DNA from: Anseranas semipalmata
Lineage: Eukaryota > Chordata > Aves > Anseriformes > Anseranatidae
NCBI GenBank assembly: GCA_013399115.1
Contig: VXAA01003306.1
Coordinates: forward strand, 801,964 to 865,963
DNA: 64,000 nt
Direction of reading: 5' to 3'
Below the pieces are notes generated by a model that worked only from the letters and a program-made list of their open reading frames with translations, had not been told where the DNA came from and made no database searches. This document shows positions 27,827 to 41,458 of this stretch, one piece after another (position 1 is the stretch's first letter; every line of letters starts with the position of its first letter). The position numbers and the translations under genes are program-made.

Positions 27827-30800
27827 GATGGCTGCACTCGGAGGACAGGGGACGCGGGACTCCCTCCTGGCCAGCAGGTGACTGAGGAGCTCCAGAGGCC
27901 TTATGAAGTCCCTGCGAGGCTGCAGGCGGCGGCGGGGCCCCAGGATCGGGCAGATCGGAGGCACGTGGCGCGGCGTGGCCCCACCATCCCGTGCCAGGAC
28001 GCCGGCCGGAGCCCACGGAGGCAGGAACTTGGCACGTGGCATCTGGGGCGGCTCACTGCAGCCCAGGCTCGATGTGCCCAGCGGCGGTGGCACCGGAAGC
28101 GATTTGTCCTCAGTTCAGATCACTTCAGTTTGCTGCTGGTGCCGAGGGCCCGGGAGAGGGAGCAAAGCGCTGCCTACAGCCCCCAGGAGCCCCCAGAAGC
28201 TGCCTGCGGGACGCGGGTGCTGTGCTGGGGGCATCGGGCACCCCGCGGGGTGCAGAGCAGCCGGTCTCAGCGCCGCGCTTCGAGCGGCACCAGCACGCCC
28301 GTCCCCTCGCCCTCTGCAGCGGGTGAAGCCACCCGGAGCACCCGGGCACGCTGCCGGGCAGATTCTGCTTAGAAAAACCTTGCCTGCTGCAAGTGCCGGG
28401 CAGTGAAGTGCAACCCCCGGGTGGCTCCAAGTCGCTCAGGTCCGCGCATCGAAGCCAGGACAAGGCTGTGAAACTCATCCGTGCCCTGGAGCTGCAGAGA
28501 GCCCCCGAGGTCTCTAGCACCAGCGCCTCGCCGCGATGCTCCACCAGCTGACTCGGTCAATTTATTCTTTGCTCACAGCCAAGCCAAGAAAAGCTGTAAT
28601 TTAAGTCTTAGGAAAAAAAATTACCCAAAGCAACCCTGTCCCCCGCCTCCCCCATATATAATCTCTGAACTTATTCTGAACACACATGCATCCTTCTAAC
28701 AAAAATTATAGAGGGACTAAAATAAATATAATGTCAGCCTGTTCCTAAAAGACTCTCCTGCTTCCGAAAATAAGCATTGTGCAAACAAACCAACCTCTGC
28801 TTAGCAGGAGACAGACCAGACTGTGAAAATATAGCACAAATGGCTGCAATTGCTCAAAGCCTGAGCACGTATGCTCAGCTCAGGCATGGGCAGAACATCC
28901 TTCTGAAAGCAGAATCCAGCGTGCCAGAGCCGCTCTCACACCAGCAGCACGTTACAGAGGGGAGAAGAGAGCACGGCACCCTGGAATGGGTGGGTAAGAG
29001 GTAGCAGAGAGTCCGTTCGGCCTGGAAAAGCGCCTAGCACACAAAATAGCTCATTATTTTGAAGATTTTAATTCTAAAAGAAAAATAAAGCAAAGCCCCA
29101 AGCCTTAAGCTGGGTGGCGTTTGCAAAGATGGAGGTGCCAGATGAGAAACTTGGCGGCCTTCTGCTTGCTCAGACCCTGCTGCTTCTTGCACCATCCCTG
29201 GCCCCAGCTCACCCCATGAACATTCGGGTGTTCCCAAATCTCAGCCCTCACACCGGCACCGCAGGCTCCCACCTCGCTGCTGCCAGAGCCCCGATCCACC
29301 GAGGGCAGTGGGGCAGCTCGTCCCACGGGAGCCGAGATCTCCCGGGCTCCCTACAAGTGGACGGGGGGTGGACAGAGGTGAATCGTCCCCAGGGGAGAAC
29401 AGACTCCGTGCCGAGTCACTCTACGAGCACAGACGAGTAAATCCATCCTGGCCAGGGATCAGCAGTGGCTGCTACAGCCTTGGCAGAGGTTAAGAGAGAA
29501 TGTCAAAAAGCATCTGGTGTCAAAAAGGTTACAAGCACTGCCCCCTGCTCTTAGCAAGGGTCCCCGGGCTGGTCTGGGTCACAGATCCAGCTGGGTCCTG
29601 GGTGTCTGCCCCAGCTGACCCAGGGGGAACAAAATCCCTTGTGGAGCCCAAACCACTACAGAGCAGTGACCCAGGTTTGAGGGCTACAGGATCTGCCCTA
29701 ACAACCTGTCTGGCCCTTGAGCTACCGCCATAGTGTCCCCTGCATCTCTCCCACCACCATGGCTGGAGTTTTCATTTTGCATTTCAGAGCACAGCCAAAA
29801 TTCCCCATCGCTAAATGGCCTCCAAAAGCTCTGCTCTGCCCCAGACGCAGCGGCACCTCCTAAGCCCAGCGAAGGCTGCAGCAGAGCCGTTTTTCCTTTT
29901 AAGGGCTGAGCATTTGAGAACGAGTTTCAGAAAAATGTCCTGGCACTTTTCATCCCCTCTCTCTCCATCCAAAACGTGCCGCATGGCTCCATGGCTCCAT
30001 CCAAACCCCAGCTGCCGGAGCGGAGGCAGCTGCGTGGGACGCCAGGTGCCGGCCAGTCCCTGCCCAGGGGATGCGGGTGCCGCGACCTGGTGCAGCTCGG
30101 TGCTGTCCTCCCGCCCGCTGCACCACGCACGGACCCAGCCCAGGACACGTGGCCGGGTCCGCTGACGGCCTCAGACCAGCACCAGCACCGTGCTTCTTCG
30201 GTGGTGACGGCAGCCCCCACCCAGGCAAACCTGCCACCAGACTCTGTCACCCCCCCAAAATGGGATTTAAACAGGGGAACACCTCCCAGGCGCTGCCCCA
30301 CTCGTGCAGCCCGAGCTCAGCCCCAGCAGCAGCAAGGACGCTTCAGTACGGGCATGTATGCTGTAGGCCAGGCTCGGTGAGCGTAAATGCCATCGTCCTG
30401 CTGGCACACGGCCTCACCGAGGGCAGCTGCGGGCACACGCGCAAGGCACAGCCCTGCCGCCATCACCTCTCCAGCGCCAGGCGTGCAAACCTCCGCAGTG
30501 AGGTACCCACTGTCACAGACCTGCCCCTCTCCTTGAGCTTTCGTAGGTGACACCAAGCTCGGACAGATGCTTCCAGCTGGAGCAGAGCCAGGCTTTACCC
30601 ACCTTGATACGTGCCGGCACTTCATTGCACAGGGGCTGCTCAGGGCACGCAGGAGCCTGCCGGGCTGGATGTGTCACCCCACAGCGAGGGCTGGGCTGCT
30701 CCCGTTTATCAAGGGGACGGGCACGCAGCGAGAGGGGGGGACGGAGCAGGGACCCGCACAGGAGCCTCCCGCACTCCCCATCGGGCCCCGGGGCAGCCGC

Positions 30801-33388
30801 TTCAGACCAGGGTCAGCTACTTGAACGCTGACCGCGATTTGTTTCCAGGAACAGATCAGATTGAGCAGGGCTACATTTCCTAACGCTTCCCGGCCCCGCT
30901 GCAGGCGGCAGGGACCGGGGCACTGCGCTGCACCTGCCCACAGGCTGAAGGGCAAGAGCCCTGGCAGAGCAGCCGTGCCCAAGCGCTCTCCCTGTGCCAG
31001 GCCCAGTAATGTCACACATGATATTCCTGCTATTTCAGGGACATGGCAGTGCTTGCTGCCCTCCCTGTCACTCCAGGAATTACTGACAAAGGTCCCGATT
31101 AACCTAGCTTGTTGCTCAGCTGCTTCAGGACTGAGATTTACTCTTTATGGTCTCCTGTATCACTGCTGCCCATTTCAGGGATCCCTCCCAGCCTCACCAC
31201 AAAGCTGGGGACCCCACAGCTGCTGCCCTGGCCATGGGTGCAGGCAAAAGCAGCCGTGAAGGGGAGGCTTTGAGATGCAATTTTCCATACAGAAGGAAAA
31301 AATGGGAACAGTTTTCACACCATCTTCACTGAAGGGAACAGGGAGCACGCAGCAGCCACGGCCAAGCCCAGCAAACAGCCACGTGCCAGCAGCTCGCCTG
31401 TGCTGGGTCCAGCGACGCTTGTGAGCTACGCAAGGGAACGCTGAGCAGCAAGGTGAAAACACTGACCGAGGTTGCTGGATGCCGCAGGTTAGTAGTCACT
31501 GGGGAAGACAAGGAGGAATAAAAAAGAAACCCATGAAAACAGAAAAGGGAAAACCCTCAGCAGGTAACCCGGGACCGAGCAGCCGCCTGAACAGAGCAGG
31601 CAGCGATGAGGACTGAAAGGGCCTCTTGAGACACCTTCCTAAAATAATTCTGCCAGACCATAAAACACCCACCGCAGCTCCAGCTCTGCTAAAGAAGGCG
31701 CAGAGTTGGGATTACAGGGTGGAGCACCTGCAAGTCACGGCCACGCACGGCCAGCCCGCTGTTACGGGGGTGCCGGCTGTTTGCTCCGAGTAAACAGCCG
31801 GATCGCAGACCATACGGCTTCCAAGCGGCAGTTCGCAAAGCCACATATCTGAAGCAGCGACATTCCTCAATGCATGGCATTAGCAAAATAATAGCCCTCT
31901 GTCTCTCTTCATTTAAAGGGCTGCCAGTCATTTATTAGCTGAAACACAGAGCCCCTTGAAAACTCATGCAAAACACTGACGCCGTTTGCAAGGGACCGGG
32001 TTATTTCTCAGCTGGCAGAGCCCACGAGACACTGGTGGCTAAAAGCACAAAACAAAGATAACAGTGTTTCATCGCCACTTTTTTAGGCCATTTCATTCTT
32101 CGGCAAATCTCCCCGGCTGCAGCTGTCTCTGCCGACTCTGCTGAAAAAACTAAGCAGGAACAAATGGAGAGGAGCTCTTGAAAGTCTTGGCTGTCCCAGC
32201 TTGTTAAGCGTGACTCACGTTAACCACTGCAGTGCCGGGACAGCAGAGGAATTTGGCAGCGAGTCAAAAGCAATAGGAAACGCAGAGTCTGCAAACGAAT
32301 AACTCTCCCCTGCTCCCGTAGCTGCGATGAGGAAACTCATCCCTGCAGGACTCCATGCGGAGGAGCTGCTTCAGCGTCAGCGTCATTCTCCTCAGGCCAA
32401 GCATGCTAATTTCCCCTGGCAAGGGAAGAGAAGTGGTAAATAGCTAGCCAAAATCTCAGCCACAGAGTTCATAAACCTATGTAAAACAATAAGCAGAAAA
32501 CCTCTTTCCATGATAAATTGATTTCATTACATTTGTTTTGCCTACAGAAAGTGCTGCATGGGAAGCGCATCGGGCAGGACGGAGCAGAGATGCTGGGAAT
32601 GAAGGCAACTTGTGAAAAGCTCACCTACCGGTGAGTGAATTGCTAGCCGGGGATGAAAAACACAGCTTGTGCTTGAGTTTTTTCCCATTGTTTTTAAATT
32701 CTGACGTAATAAACCGTGAAAAAAAAAACTTCCTCCGAAAGGAAAGGCGTGTAGAAATGTTGCCCTGAATGCGGACTCTTTTCCTGATTGTCTCCAAAAC
32801 GTCATGCTCTGGGTAGGAGTCACATCCCGTGAGCTGCGCCGCAGCTTCTGCCGCGCGCTACCCACCTGTGCCAGTAAGATTAGCCGTGGCTATAGTAACA
32901 CCTTCGAACTTCAAAGAAACGAAAATGCTACTTATGTATAGCGCTGGTGCTTTGTCACTACCAAGATCTGGCTTGATTTAAGGAGAAACAAAGTCTGGGT
33001 AACTCAACCTTGCCCCAGAATGCAGTCACAGCCTTTTCAAAACTGAACATCTCTAATCTCACGTGTCCGAACAAAGCACGATTAGTGTTTGAGCCCAAAA
33101 CCTACGTTTGCTCTCACCCTGCCGCAGAAACAAAGGTGGGATTAATCTTCCTGAGAGTCAGCGGGAAGCCAGAGAACCAGCCCTGTGTCAGCCCCCAGCT
33201 CAAAAGGCGCACAGCTGTTTCTTGTGGATGTCCAGAAAAAACATCCCGGCTGTGCAGACCCAAACCTCCCTGCCCGAGCTCCTACATCGTGCGCTGCCTC
33301 GATGGGGAAGCGCAGAGCCCTGCGGCACCTCCAGCATCACCGCCTTCAGCTGACCCTCCTGGGAAGCACGTGCAGCAGGAGGGGAGGG

Positions 33389-33405
33389 AAAAAAAAAAAA
33401 AAAAA
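33389..33405 (+). repeat. A17 tract
   Basis: Seventeen consecutive A after GGGGAGGG. First of the group of plus-strand A-tracts in the large intron. Confidence 0.95.
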
Positions 33406-34300
33406 GGTAGTTGCTTCCTGCAGACATGGCCGAATTATTTCTTGCTTGGGACCAACCTTTTGCACGGCGATGATCTTCTTCAGGGGGGCTGGTCAAATGA
33501 AACATTCCACGTTTTCCCTGATGATAAGCATTTTTCTCTGTTTTAACGGCAGGCCGTCAGTCCAGCAGGCTGGGGACACCGCCACCTGGGGCAGGGTGGA
33601 CGTCAAAGGCGGTGACGTCAGAAGAAGCTGCAGGACTCAAGAGCTCCAGAAAATAGGGAAAACCGGAGCGCTGACAGCACGCTTCCTTCAGCTCTCCGGT
33701 GCGCAAGGAAAGGGGGCAGGGAGGCTTTCGCAGCCCCAGCCACACTTCTGCTCTGCGGGGCGAGGAGTCTGGGCCAGCGAAACAGCCCATTGCTCCGGAG
33801 GGCTGGAACGGACACCCGTGCTGCGAGCCCGCCTGTGTGACCCCGTGGGGCTCATGGCCCCGTCCGCACCCATCACAGGCGCCCAGGCGCGAGGGGCACC
33901 CCCGGAACGAGCAGCGGGCCGGGTCCCACCTCTGCCACGGCTCCCGAACCTGGTGCCGAGGGACCCGGCGATGGCAGCTCCACCACGTCTCCAGCTCCAG
34001 GAGAGCCAGACGGGTAACCAGCGGGGCTGGGAAGAGGCGGGCGTGCACGTGGGGATTGGAAACCAAATTCAACCCAGCCACTGCCGAGAACAGCTGAACC
34101 ACAGCTTGGAATACACCGTGCAGTTTATCTCACTTAAATGGCTGGAGATAGGTAAAGAAATCGTGCGGACCAGAGCCCAGCCCAGCTCATGTTTGATTGG
34201 GCACGGGTTCTCCCCTGGACTAAGTCAGCCTGAAATAAACACTTAAGCTTCTGTGCATAGCTGGAAGAGTAAATAAAAGTCATCTGTTTGTCCTGGTTTG

Positions 34301-34331
<31 letters not shown>

Positions 34332-34334
34332 AAA
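34301..34334 (+). repeat. A-rich tract with interspersed G
   Basis: Runs of twelve, twelve and eight A separated by single G bases. Plus-strand A-tract in the large intron. Confidence 0.95.
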
Positions 34335-35394
34335 TCAGACTGGGCTTTCTTATAAATAGCACAATAGGCCCAGTCCGGCTCGGCTCAGGAGGTAGCTGCA
34401 GAGCTGGCAGCGCTGGACAGGATCTCCACAACAAAAAAAATGCAGGAAATCCCCAGTGTCACTTCTCCCCACAATTGATTTAAAATGAGCTTATCCCTCG
34501 CACTTGGTACATGAGGAAGAAGAAACTTCCTGGCTACGAGGGGGGAAAACACAGTTATTAATAGCATCACAATGAGCAAGTATCAGAAGTTATGCCGCAG
34601 CCCTGGAAGATCTTGGCTGGATCCTGGAAATATCTGTTGCCATGGCACTAGCTGCTATACATGGTGACGGCGGGGTGAGAACAATTTACTTCTTGATTTG
34701 GTGCCCAAAACAAGTTCCTTTTGTTTTCTCTCACCAAAAAACCCAAGCATTTATTAGCTCGTGCTCAGTCCAAAACCGGGCTTTTCACTTTCAGCAGTGT
34801 GAAGGAAAGCAGCAAAAAGGGGCAAATTCAACAAACCACCATGAGAGGTGTCAGAGCGGCAGTGCTCTGTCCTCCTACTGGACATCACTGGACCGGGGCA
34901 AAGACCTGGCCCACATCCCCCATCCCTTCACATCATGCCCACCTCAACCTGCCCCATCTGCCTCCGGTGCATAGCATTGGCCACAGACAAAAAAAAATTA
35001 AGAGCGAAAAAGCACAGAGACTTTTCTACTCCCAGCAGCGTGGAGCGAGGACTTCGGGGGTAGCCTGGCGCACGCTCAACCTTCCACGGGACAGCGGACC
35101 ACAGCTGTGTCGTGACTTCTTCACTCTGTCCTCTGCTCCCCTCTCAGCTCTTCGCAACGCCCCGTTTCCTTCCTCCGGCGCTACCGAGCGCTGAGCCGAT
35201 GCTTTCCCAGCACCACCCGTTACCCGGATCTCGTTTCTGAAGAGCAGTGAAGGGATTTCTTGCCTCGCTTGCCGAGAGCCCATCGCCACGCGTGTGAGCC
35301 GTGGCACGCTCTTCCCCGCCCATCACTCCCGTCCCCTTCTCTAGGTCACGCACAAGCACTGAGCCGTGGAGATCCCGCCTGGGCTCCGCGAGCC

Positions 35395-35690
35395 ACTTCC
35401 CTCCATTGTCAAACCTGGCAGCCTGCTCCTGATCTCTGTAACTTCTTTTAACCATTTATTTATCCACACGTCCCACGAGGGACATTTCTTGGAGACCCCT
35501 GGGGCAGGATCTGGCTGAAACCTTTTGGAAATTCCCACCAGACCGTTCCACTGGATCGCCCCTGCCGTGTGCTCGCCAACGCCTTCCAAGTGCTGGTGAA
35601 TTCGCAAAGCTGGAATTTTGGTCTACAAAAGCCACGCTGACTCTTCCCCAACACATCTACATTCCTACTTAATGTTGTTTCCTGGAACCA
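35395..35690 (-). mobile_element. old CR1-type LINE fragment, antisense (copy A)
   Basis: The plus strand carries the antisense phrases CTTCTTTTAACCATTTATTTATCC, CACTGGATCGCCCCTGCC..GTG and TCTACAAAAGCCACGCTGACTCTTCCCCAACACAT, in the order seen in old amniote CR1 elements. The last phrase recurs in degraded form inside copy B near 36830, so this is a separate copy rather than one continuous element. Diverged, non-coding. Confidence 0.65.
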
Positions 35691-37760
35691 TTCAAGAACG
35701 TAAGAAACGCGCCTTGGGTGAGACCAGCTATCCATCCATTTCCCTCTCTCCATTTCCTTCCTCATCCCTCCAGAACCCACACTTGTGTTATGGATGCTAG
35801 AGGGTACCTCCCTGGCCGATCTCTTCACTATCTGATTCAGACCTGCTGCCCTTAAGCTCACCCAAATCCTTTTCAAACTTGCTGATGCTTTTTGCCTCCA
35901 CAGCCTCGTGGGACGAGGAATTCAAAAACCAATCTCCTGTAAGTTTCATCAAGTGCCCCTGGCACTAGTGCCGCAAGACTTGGTAGATAAAAATCCAGCT
36001 TAATCATTGCCTTCAGGATTTTGTGTACCTCAATCATCTGACACCCGTCACCTTCTCCTTTCCAAACCAAGCAGTTCCTCTCTTCATAAGGCAGTGCTCC
36101 ATCCCTCAGCCATTTTAATCGTCTTTCTCTGCAGCCTCTCCAACACCACTGCATGCAGCCCCCAAGACACGGGTGCACCAAGGTGTTACAGAGGATCAAA
36201 ATGACACTATCTGCTTTGTCATTATCGCCCTTGCTGATGGAGACCAACATTTCATCGGATTTGTTGGCTGCCATCGCGCATGGAGCTGATGATTGCAGAG
36301 AAGGGCCCAGGCTGACTCTGGGACCCTACCTGAGCTGTAAGTGCCCGTTCCAGGTTCGGCATCGTGCACAGACCATTTTTCCCTCACAGTTACCCCATGT
36401 TTTCCTACGCTGAAGTTCATCTGCCACGTATTTGCCCACTCACTTAGTTCCATGAGGACCTTCTACATTTCCTCACCTTCAGTCAGGTATTCAACCAACC
36501 TGAAGGAATTTAGGGCCCTCTGAAAACCTGGGGGTTTCACTGCACCCCTCCACGCCCAAGGCCACTGATGAGATGAAAACCAGACCCAGCACCAGCCTCT
36601 AGGGCCTCTCTGCTGGTTCTCACCCATGCTGAATGACCATTAAGCCCTACCCTCTGCATCCTGTGCCTTAACCAACCCTGGGTCCATAGCAGGATCTTTC
36701 CTCCACAGCAGCTTAGTTTCTTACAAACCCTTGGTGGGTAACAGTGTCAAAGGCTGTTTGAAAACCCAAACACATGAAGTCTACCAGCCCTGCAACCTGT
36801 GTGCTCCCCGAGCTCCAAAGGCTTGCCTTTACAGGAGCCCTGCTAACCCTCTTCCAAGAGGCTGTACTCAGCCGTGCCTCCAGTAACCTTGTTCTTTATT
36901 GCGGGCACCAAGCACAACGGTCTGTGGTCCCCGTGATCCTCTCTGCAGCCCTCCTCTGGCAGGGATCGAGCCACCTGATGCACACCTCCCAGATTTCCCC
37001 GAGACCCACCCCTTTTAAAACCTGCCATCACATTCACCAGCATCCATTTCTGCAATACCACGGGCACTTAATCAACAATATGCGCACAAAAGTATCCCAA
37101 CAATTTCATATTTAAGATCCTACAGCACTCTTGAGTGAATGCTATCTGTTCCTTACAGTTTCTTATCAGTTCCTCTGTTTGCTTTAAAGCTATTTCTACT
37201 GACATTCAAGATGAGACAACTTCTCAGACAGCTCTTTTACAACGAGCTTCTAGTTTGCAAAGCTACAGAGCTCCTCCACAGGAGTTAAGATGGCCAAAAA
37301 ATGTTCTAGATTTTCTGCGATGGCTTCATCTTCTGTGCCTGCCACGCTCTTCTGCTGCGATCTCTCCAAAAGGTTTCTGATACATTTGAACAAATCTGAA
37401 TCACTAAGTTTATTCTTCAAAAGCCATGTTTTGGCCTGCCTTGTTTTGTTTTTACAGGTAATATGCTGGAATATACACCTTCCTTTCTGTCTTGTATGGA
37501 TACAGCTTCCCCTTTCTGACCGACATCCTTCTCACTCCACCAGCCTTCCTTCCCCTGCCAACTTACTTTTGTTTTCTTTCTGTCGAAGACAAAAAAGTCT
37601 TTGACCTTTTCTCGGTGGAGGTATCCATTCCTTCCGAGCTGCCAATGTCATCACCAAATAACTTCCATACCACCTCCACTCCTATCAGCTTCTCCTTAGC
37701 GGAGGGACAGAGCCGTACAACGCAGGCAAATATCAGGGCTCTTACAAGGCTGAAACAAGG
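35690..37760 (-). mobile_element. old CR1-type LINE, antisense, about 2 kb (copy B)
   Basis: Read on the plus strand, the block opens at GAACGTAAGAAACGCGCCTTGGGTGAGACCAG, the antisense 3' end of an old CR1 subfamily. It then follows the element in order: CTTTTCAAACTTGCTGATGCTTTTTGCCTCCACAGCCTC, CTCTTCATAAGGCAGTGCTCCA, GTTCATCTGCCACGTATTTGCCCACTCACT (near 36414), GTGTCAAAGGCTGTTTGAAAACCC (near 36745), CACTCTTGAGTGAATGCTATCTG (near 37126) and TTTTCTGCGATGGCTTCATC (near 37311). The match is to phrases I remember from turtle-type CR1 elements; no consensus was aligned. Reverse transcriptase coding is destroyed. The upper end is uncertain. Confidence 0.75.
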
Positions 37761-40700
37761 GGCAGCCCCTTTTTAGCAGGCTCAGGGGTAACTGCCAGCG
37801 CCGTGGTAGGGCAGACGTGTCTCAATTTTATTAACGCTGCCCATCACATCCACAGGCTGGCAGTTATGCCGAGTGTTCCTGGACATGTACACACCGCGCT
37901 TTCAGAAGTACCTGCGCACTCCCGCTTTCCAGGTGCCCAAAGGAGACGCTGACAGCTGGGAACGCCGCGGAGCAGGGCCCGGCCCGGCCCTCCTGCCTTG
38001 CTCCCGGCACCGCTGCGCACGCAGAGCCGCAGCCAAGGCCAAGGCCTGCGGGGCTCCTGCCAAGGTCCCGCGGGAGATAAGAGGCCGGCCCGGCTGCTAG
38101 CAGACCGCAGAGCAGGTTCAGGCAGCGACAGGTTTGAATTTAAAAGTCACCGATCGATTTTTGCCCGAAGCACAAGAAAAAAAATAAATATTTTAATAAA
38201 TAATTTTGCGTCTCCCAGCTGCTCGTTGCTCTTTGTGATGTCTCCTGTCACGGTTCAGCAGGTGCGGAGTTGCAAGGGGGAAGCCCGATGCCGACTTCCC
38301 TGCAAAGGCCTCGCAGTGTACCCCTGCACCCCCTTTGCCCGCGAAGCCAGGCGCCCGCCCCACTGAGGGGCCACCCTCCGCCACGACCAGTGGCCTGAGC
38401 TCCAGCGCACCAAATAACGCCATACCCCACCAAATCCCCTCCACAGACCGCAGAAACTGCAGCTTCCAACCCGGGCCCAGCTGGGAGGCGGAGGGCAGGA
38501 AAGCAGCGCTGCAGGCAGCCCCACAAGAAATCCGGCCGTACTCCGACCATCCCCACTCGTTCGATTTGGAGAAATGGCTACTACCCCAAATAGCGGAGGT
38601 TTGAATTAAACATGTGCCCTCCTCTGCCCCCTCCAAGGGGTCAGCTGCCATTCCTGGGGCCCGGGCTCTGCTTTGAGCAGGCACCGCCGGCACTGAAGCG
38701 AGGGAAGGACGCAGTGACACGGCCAATGCCACCAGCTGCAGGGGGTATTTTGTTTCAGTGCCCAGAGTACAAGATGTACGTGGTATCAGGAGATGCTCTC
38801 AAATAGGAAACTGTCCTCTCCCCCCGAGTGCCTCCAGCGCGGGAGGAAACCCAGAACCACGACAGCCCAGCACACTGCCAAAATCTTCCAGGGCAGGCAG
38901 GGACGAGTGCTTCCATCACCAAACATCATCCACCTTCACGTGCTGAGTTGCACCCCAGGCTCTTGCACCGAGCTACTTGGCAGTCACCAAGCTCTCGACC
39001 CTTTTTAGCCTGTGGTCTTCACATTATGTTTCAGAGAAAGACGAAGCTTCCCTCCGGCCCTGCAGCGAGCTCACGCTGCACCAACCACGCAGGGTTACCA
39101 AAAAGCTCCTGCCACTGCAAATGCTTCTCCTCCCCCACACAAACAGCTCATGCAGCCAAGCAGAAGCTTTTCCTTATCCAAGCAGAGACAAAAGCGAGTG
39201 ATTTCATCCCTGCAAGACCAAATAAAGTTCGAGCACACAAGCGCAGTGGGGGGAACATCACCGGCTCACGAGCTCAGCCGCTGCAGGCAGCGCCGGCAGA
39301 CTCTGCATTGAGCCCTGAGAGGCTGCTGGTGGCAGGCCCAGGCAGGAGATACGGGAAACAGAGAGACCAAAGCCAAATCCCCCCCTTCACTGCACCCCTG
39401 CAGCCCTGCTCGCTTCAGCGACAAAAGCAACCCCCACAGGAGACCCCGCCAAAGTCACTTTTGCCCCACAGCAGCGCTCCTCCAGCGGGGTTTGTCCCCA
39501 CAGGTACCCAAAGTCACCTCTGTGGCACAAAGTTGGCCTGATGGACCACTGGAGAGGGAACTGGACAATCGCGTCTTGGCACATGCAGAGGGGAGGTCTC
39601 AGCTCTGGCTTTAAAAGCAACTTTAATCCTATCTCCCCCCGCTGCTCCCCCACGCTCCTTCCACACCGCGCGTCCCCAGCACAATGACACAAGGACACCG
39701 GTGCTCCCCGCACCCTGCACCGAGCTAATTCAGCTTGCAAACCAAGAAAACAACTGTTTTTCCCTTGCTTTAGCAAACTGAATCATTTTGGTGAAGGGGC
39801 TCAGAGCCTGAATGAATGAGCGTCGCAGCACATAGCTTCAGCTCCAGAAGAACATCACTGTCTTATTTTTTTTATTCGTCTTGCCATTCCAAAACAGAAT
39901 TCTGGTTTGGAGAAGGCTTCAGTCTCCAGCACCTCAAACCCAGGTTTTAGACTTATTTTAAGTTACAGCTTTAGTGAATTCAGGCCAAGTTGACAGGAAC
40001 ACCACGGACTCACCAGGCACGTCCTCAGCAGCTTCTAACCCCACAGTACAGAAAGGACCACAACATTGGCTTTTCATCCTCATTTTCAGTGATTTTAAAA
40101 CCAACTTTGTGAACATTAAAGTACCTTTATTTCAGTGGCAAGAGCTTCCAAGCCAAAATCATAACCCTCTGCCCTTTGGACTCCACCGCATGCGGAGGCC
40201 AGCAGAGCACCGACCCAAGCGCGGAGCTGCAGCCCACCCCCAGCGCCGCGTCCTTCGTGCTCCTTCTCCGTACCACTACAACCCAGTCACATCCCAGCAC
40301 GACAATCCATTGCACTAGGACAGTACAAATCGCTAAGAGAACATGCCACCACATCACGACGTACTTAGCATCTGTCCTTAGGCATGCATGAAGCACTTCT
40401 TGTGCCAGACACGTGCCCAACTAACCCAGCCTCGCTCCAGGCTCTGCACCCTCACATCCCTTTGCTTCACTTGCTGCTGATTCATCACCAAGAATTCATA
40501 AAATACTTGGAGCTTCTCTTCTCACCATAGCTTAGAGCAATGGAAGGCCTAATAAAACAATAAAATCCAAACCTAGTTATTGTAGCTAGGGAGCAAAGAG
40601 CTGGATGGTGTGGCTGAGAAACAGATGGATGTTTGCAGCTATCAAAGGACAACCAAAGAACTAAGATATCTACGAGGAGGAAGTGGTTGTTGGACCTGAA

Positions 40701-41428
40701 GAGGGCCAAATATGGCATTTAAAGTTTTACGACAAAACAAATGTGTTGAAACTAAAACCTGGAAGCTGAGCTGCTGTTTAAACACACGTAAGGGAAACCC
40801 AGGGCCTGGATTACAGCAGCAACCTCCTGCCAGCGAGACCCAGCCATGCCCGTTGCCCGTCTGGAACCGCCCTGCGCTTGTCACCTCCCACACCGCCCCA
40901 AAAACAGCGGGGGGACAAACCCGGAGGAGGTAAGGCTGCGCACGCAGATGAGGAGGGGGCAGAAATGGGCGCAGGGGCGGCCGGTTGCAGCCAGCAGACC
41001 AGGGCCAGGAGCACTCGGCCCGAGCAGCCCCAAAAGCTGCAGCCGACACCAGCCCCTGGTCCGCCCGCAGCCTCAGGGGCAACGCGCGCGAGCAGGGCGG
41101 CTTCCCAGCAGCACCGCGCGGCCCCGCACGCCGTCCCCGGCTCTGCCTTCAGTTCCCGTGCCGGCAAGCCTCCTACGGTAACTTCTGCGGCTTCACTCCG
41201 TCACTGGAAGTATTTCGTGACAACCCGTCCTTCTCTTAAAGAGAGCCCTGGCTGCTGCTACACATGAAAAGCCACGTGCGATGCCTTGCAATGCCTATGA
41301 GTCAAAAAAGAAAACAGCTGAACTCCACCTGGTTAAAGGGGGTTTGTTGAGCTTGTTCCCAAGTCAAACAGCACTGGGCTTCTCTTGGTGTCACTGGTGA
41401 CAGAGACAGTAAGACATTTTTCTGGGAA

Positions 41429-41458
41429 GGGGGGGGAAAAAAAAAAAAAAAAAAAAAA
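41429..41458 (+). repeat. G8-A22 homopolymer junction
   Basis: Eight G followed directly by 22 A, the longest homopolymer in the window and a likely source of sequencing length error. Confidence 0.95.

Noticed and set aside
32618..32720. Exon-like segment on the minus strand with a pyrimidine-rich acceptor, ATG in ACAATGG context and donor TAG|GTGAGC.
   Set aside because: The frame from that ATG leaves one base at the donor, while the WW exon needs two. Joining it would shift the WW domain out of frame.
33185..34246. 353-codon plus-strand open frame.
   Set aside because: It reads through the A17 tract as a lysine run, lies in the intron of the opposite-strand gene, is GC-driven and shows no domain. 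Competing open frames of similar length overlap it on both strands.
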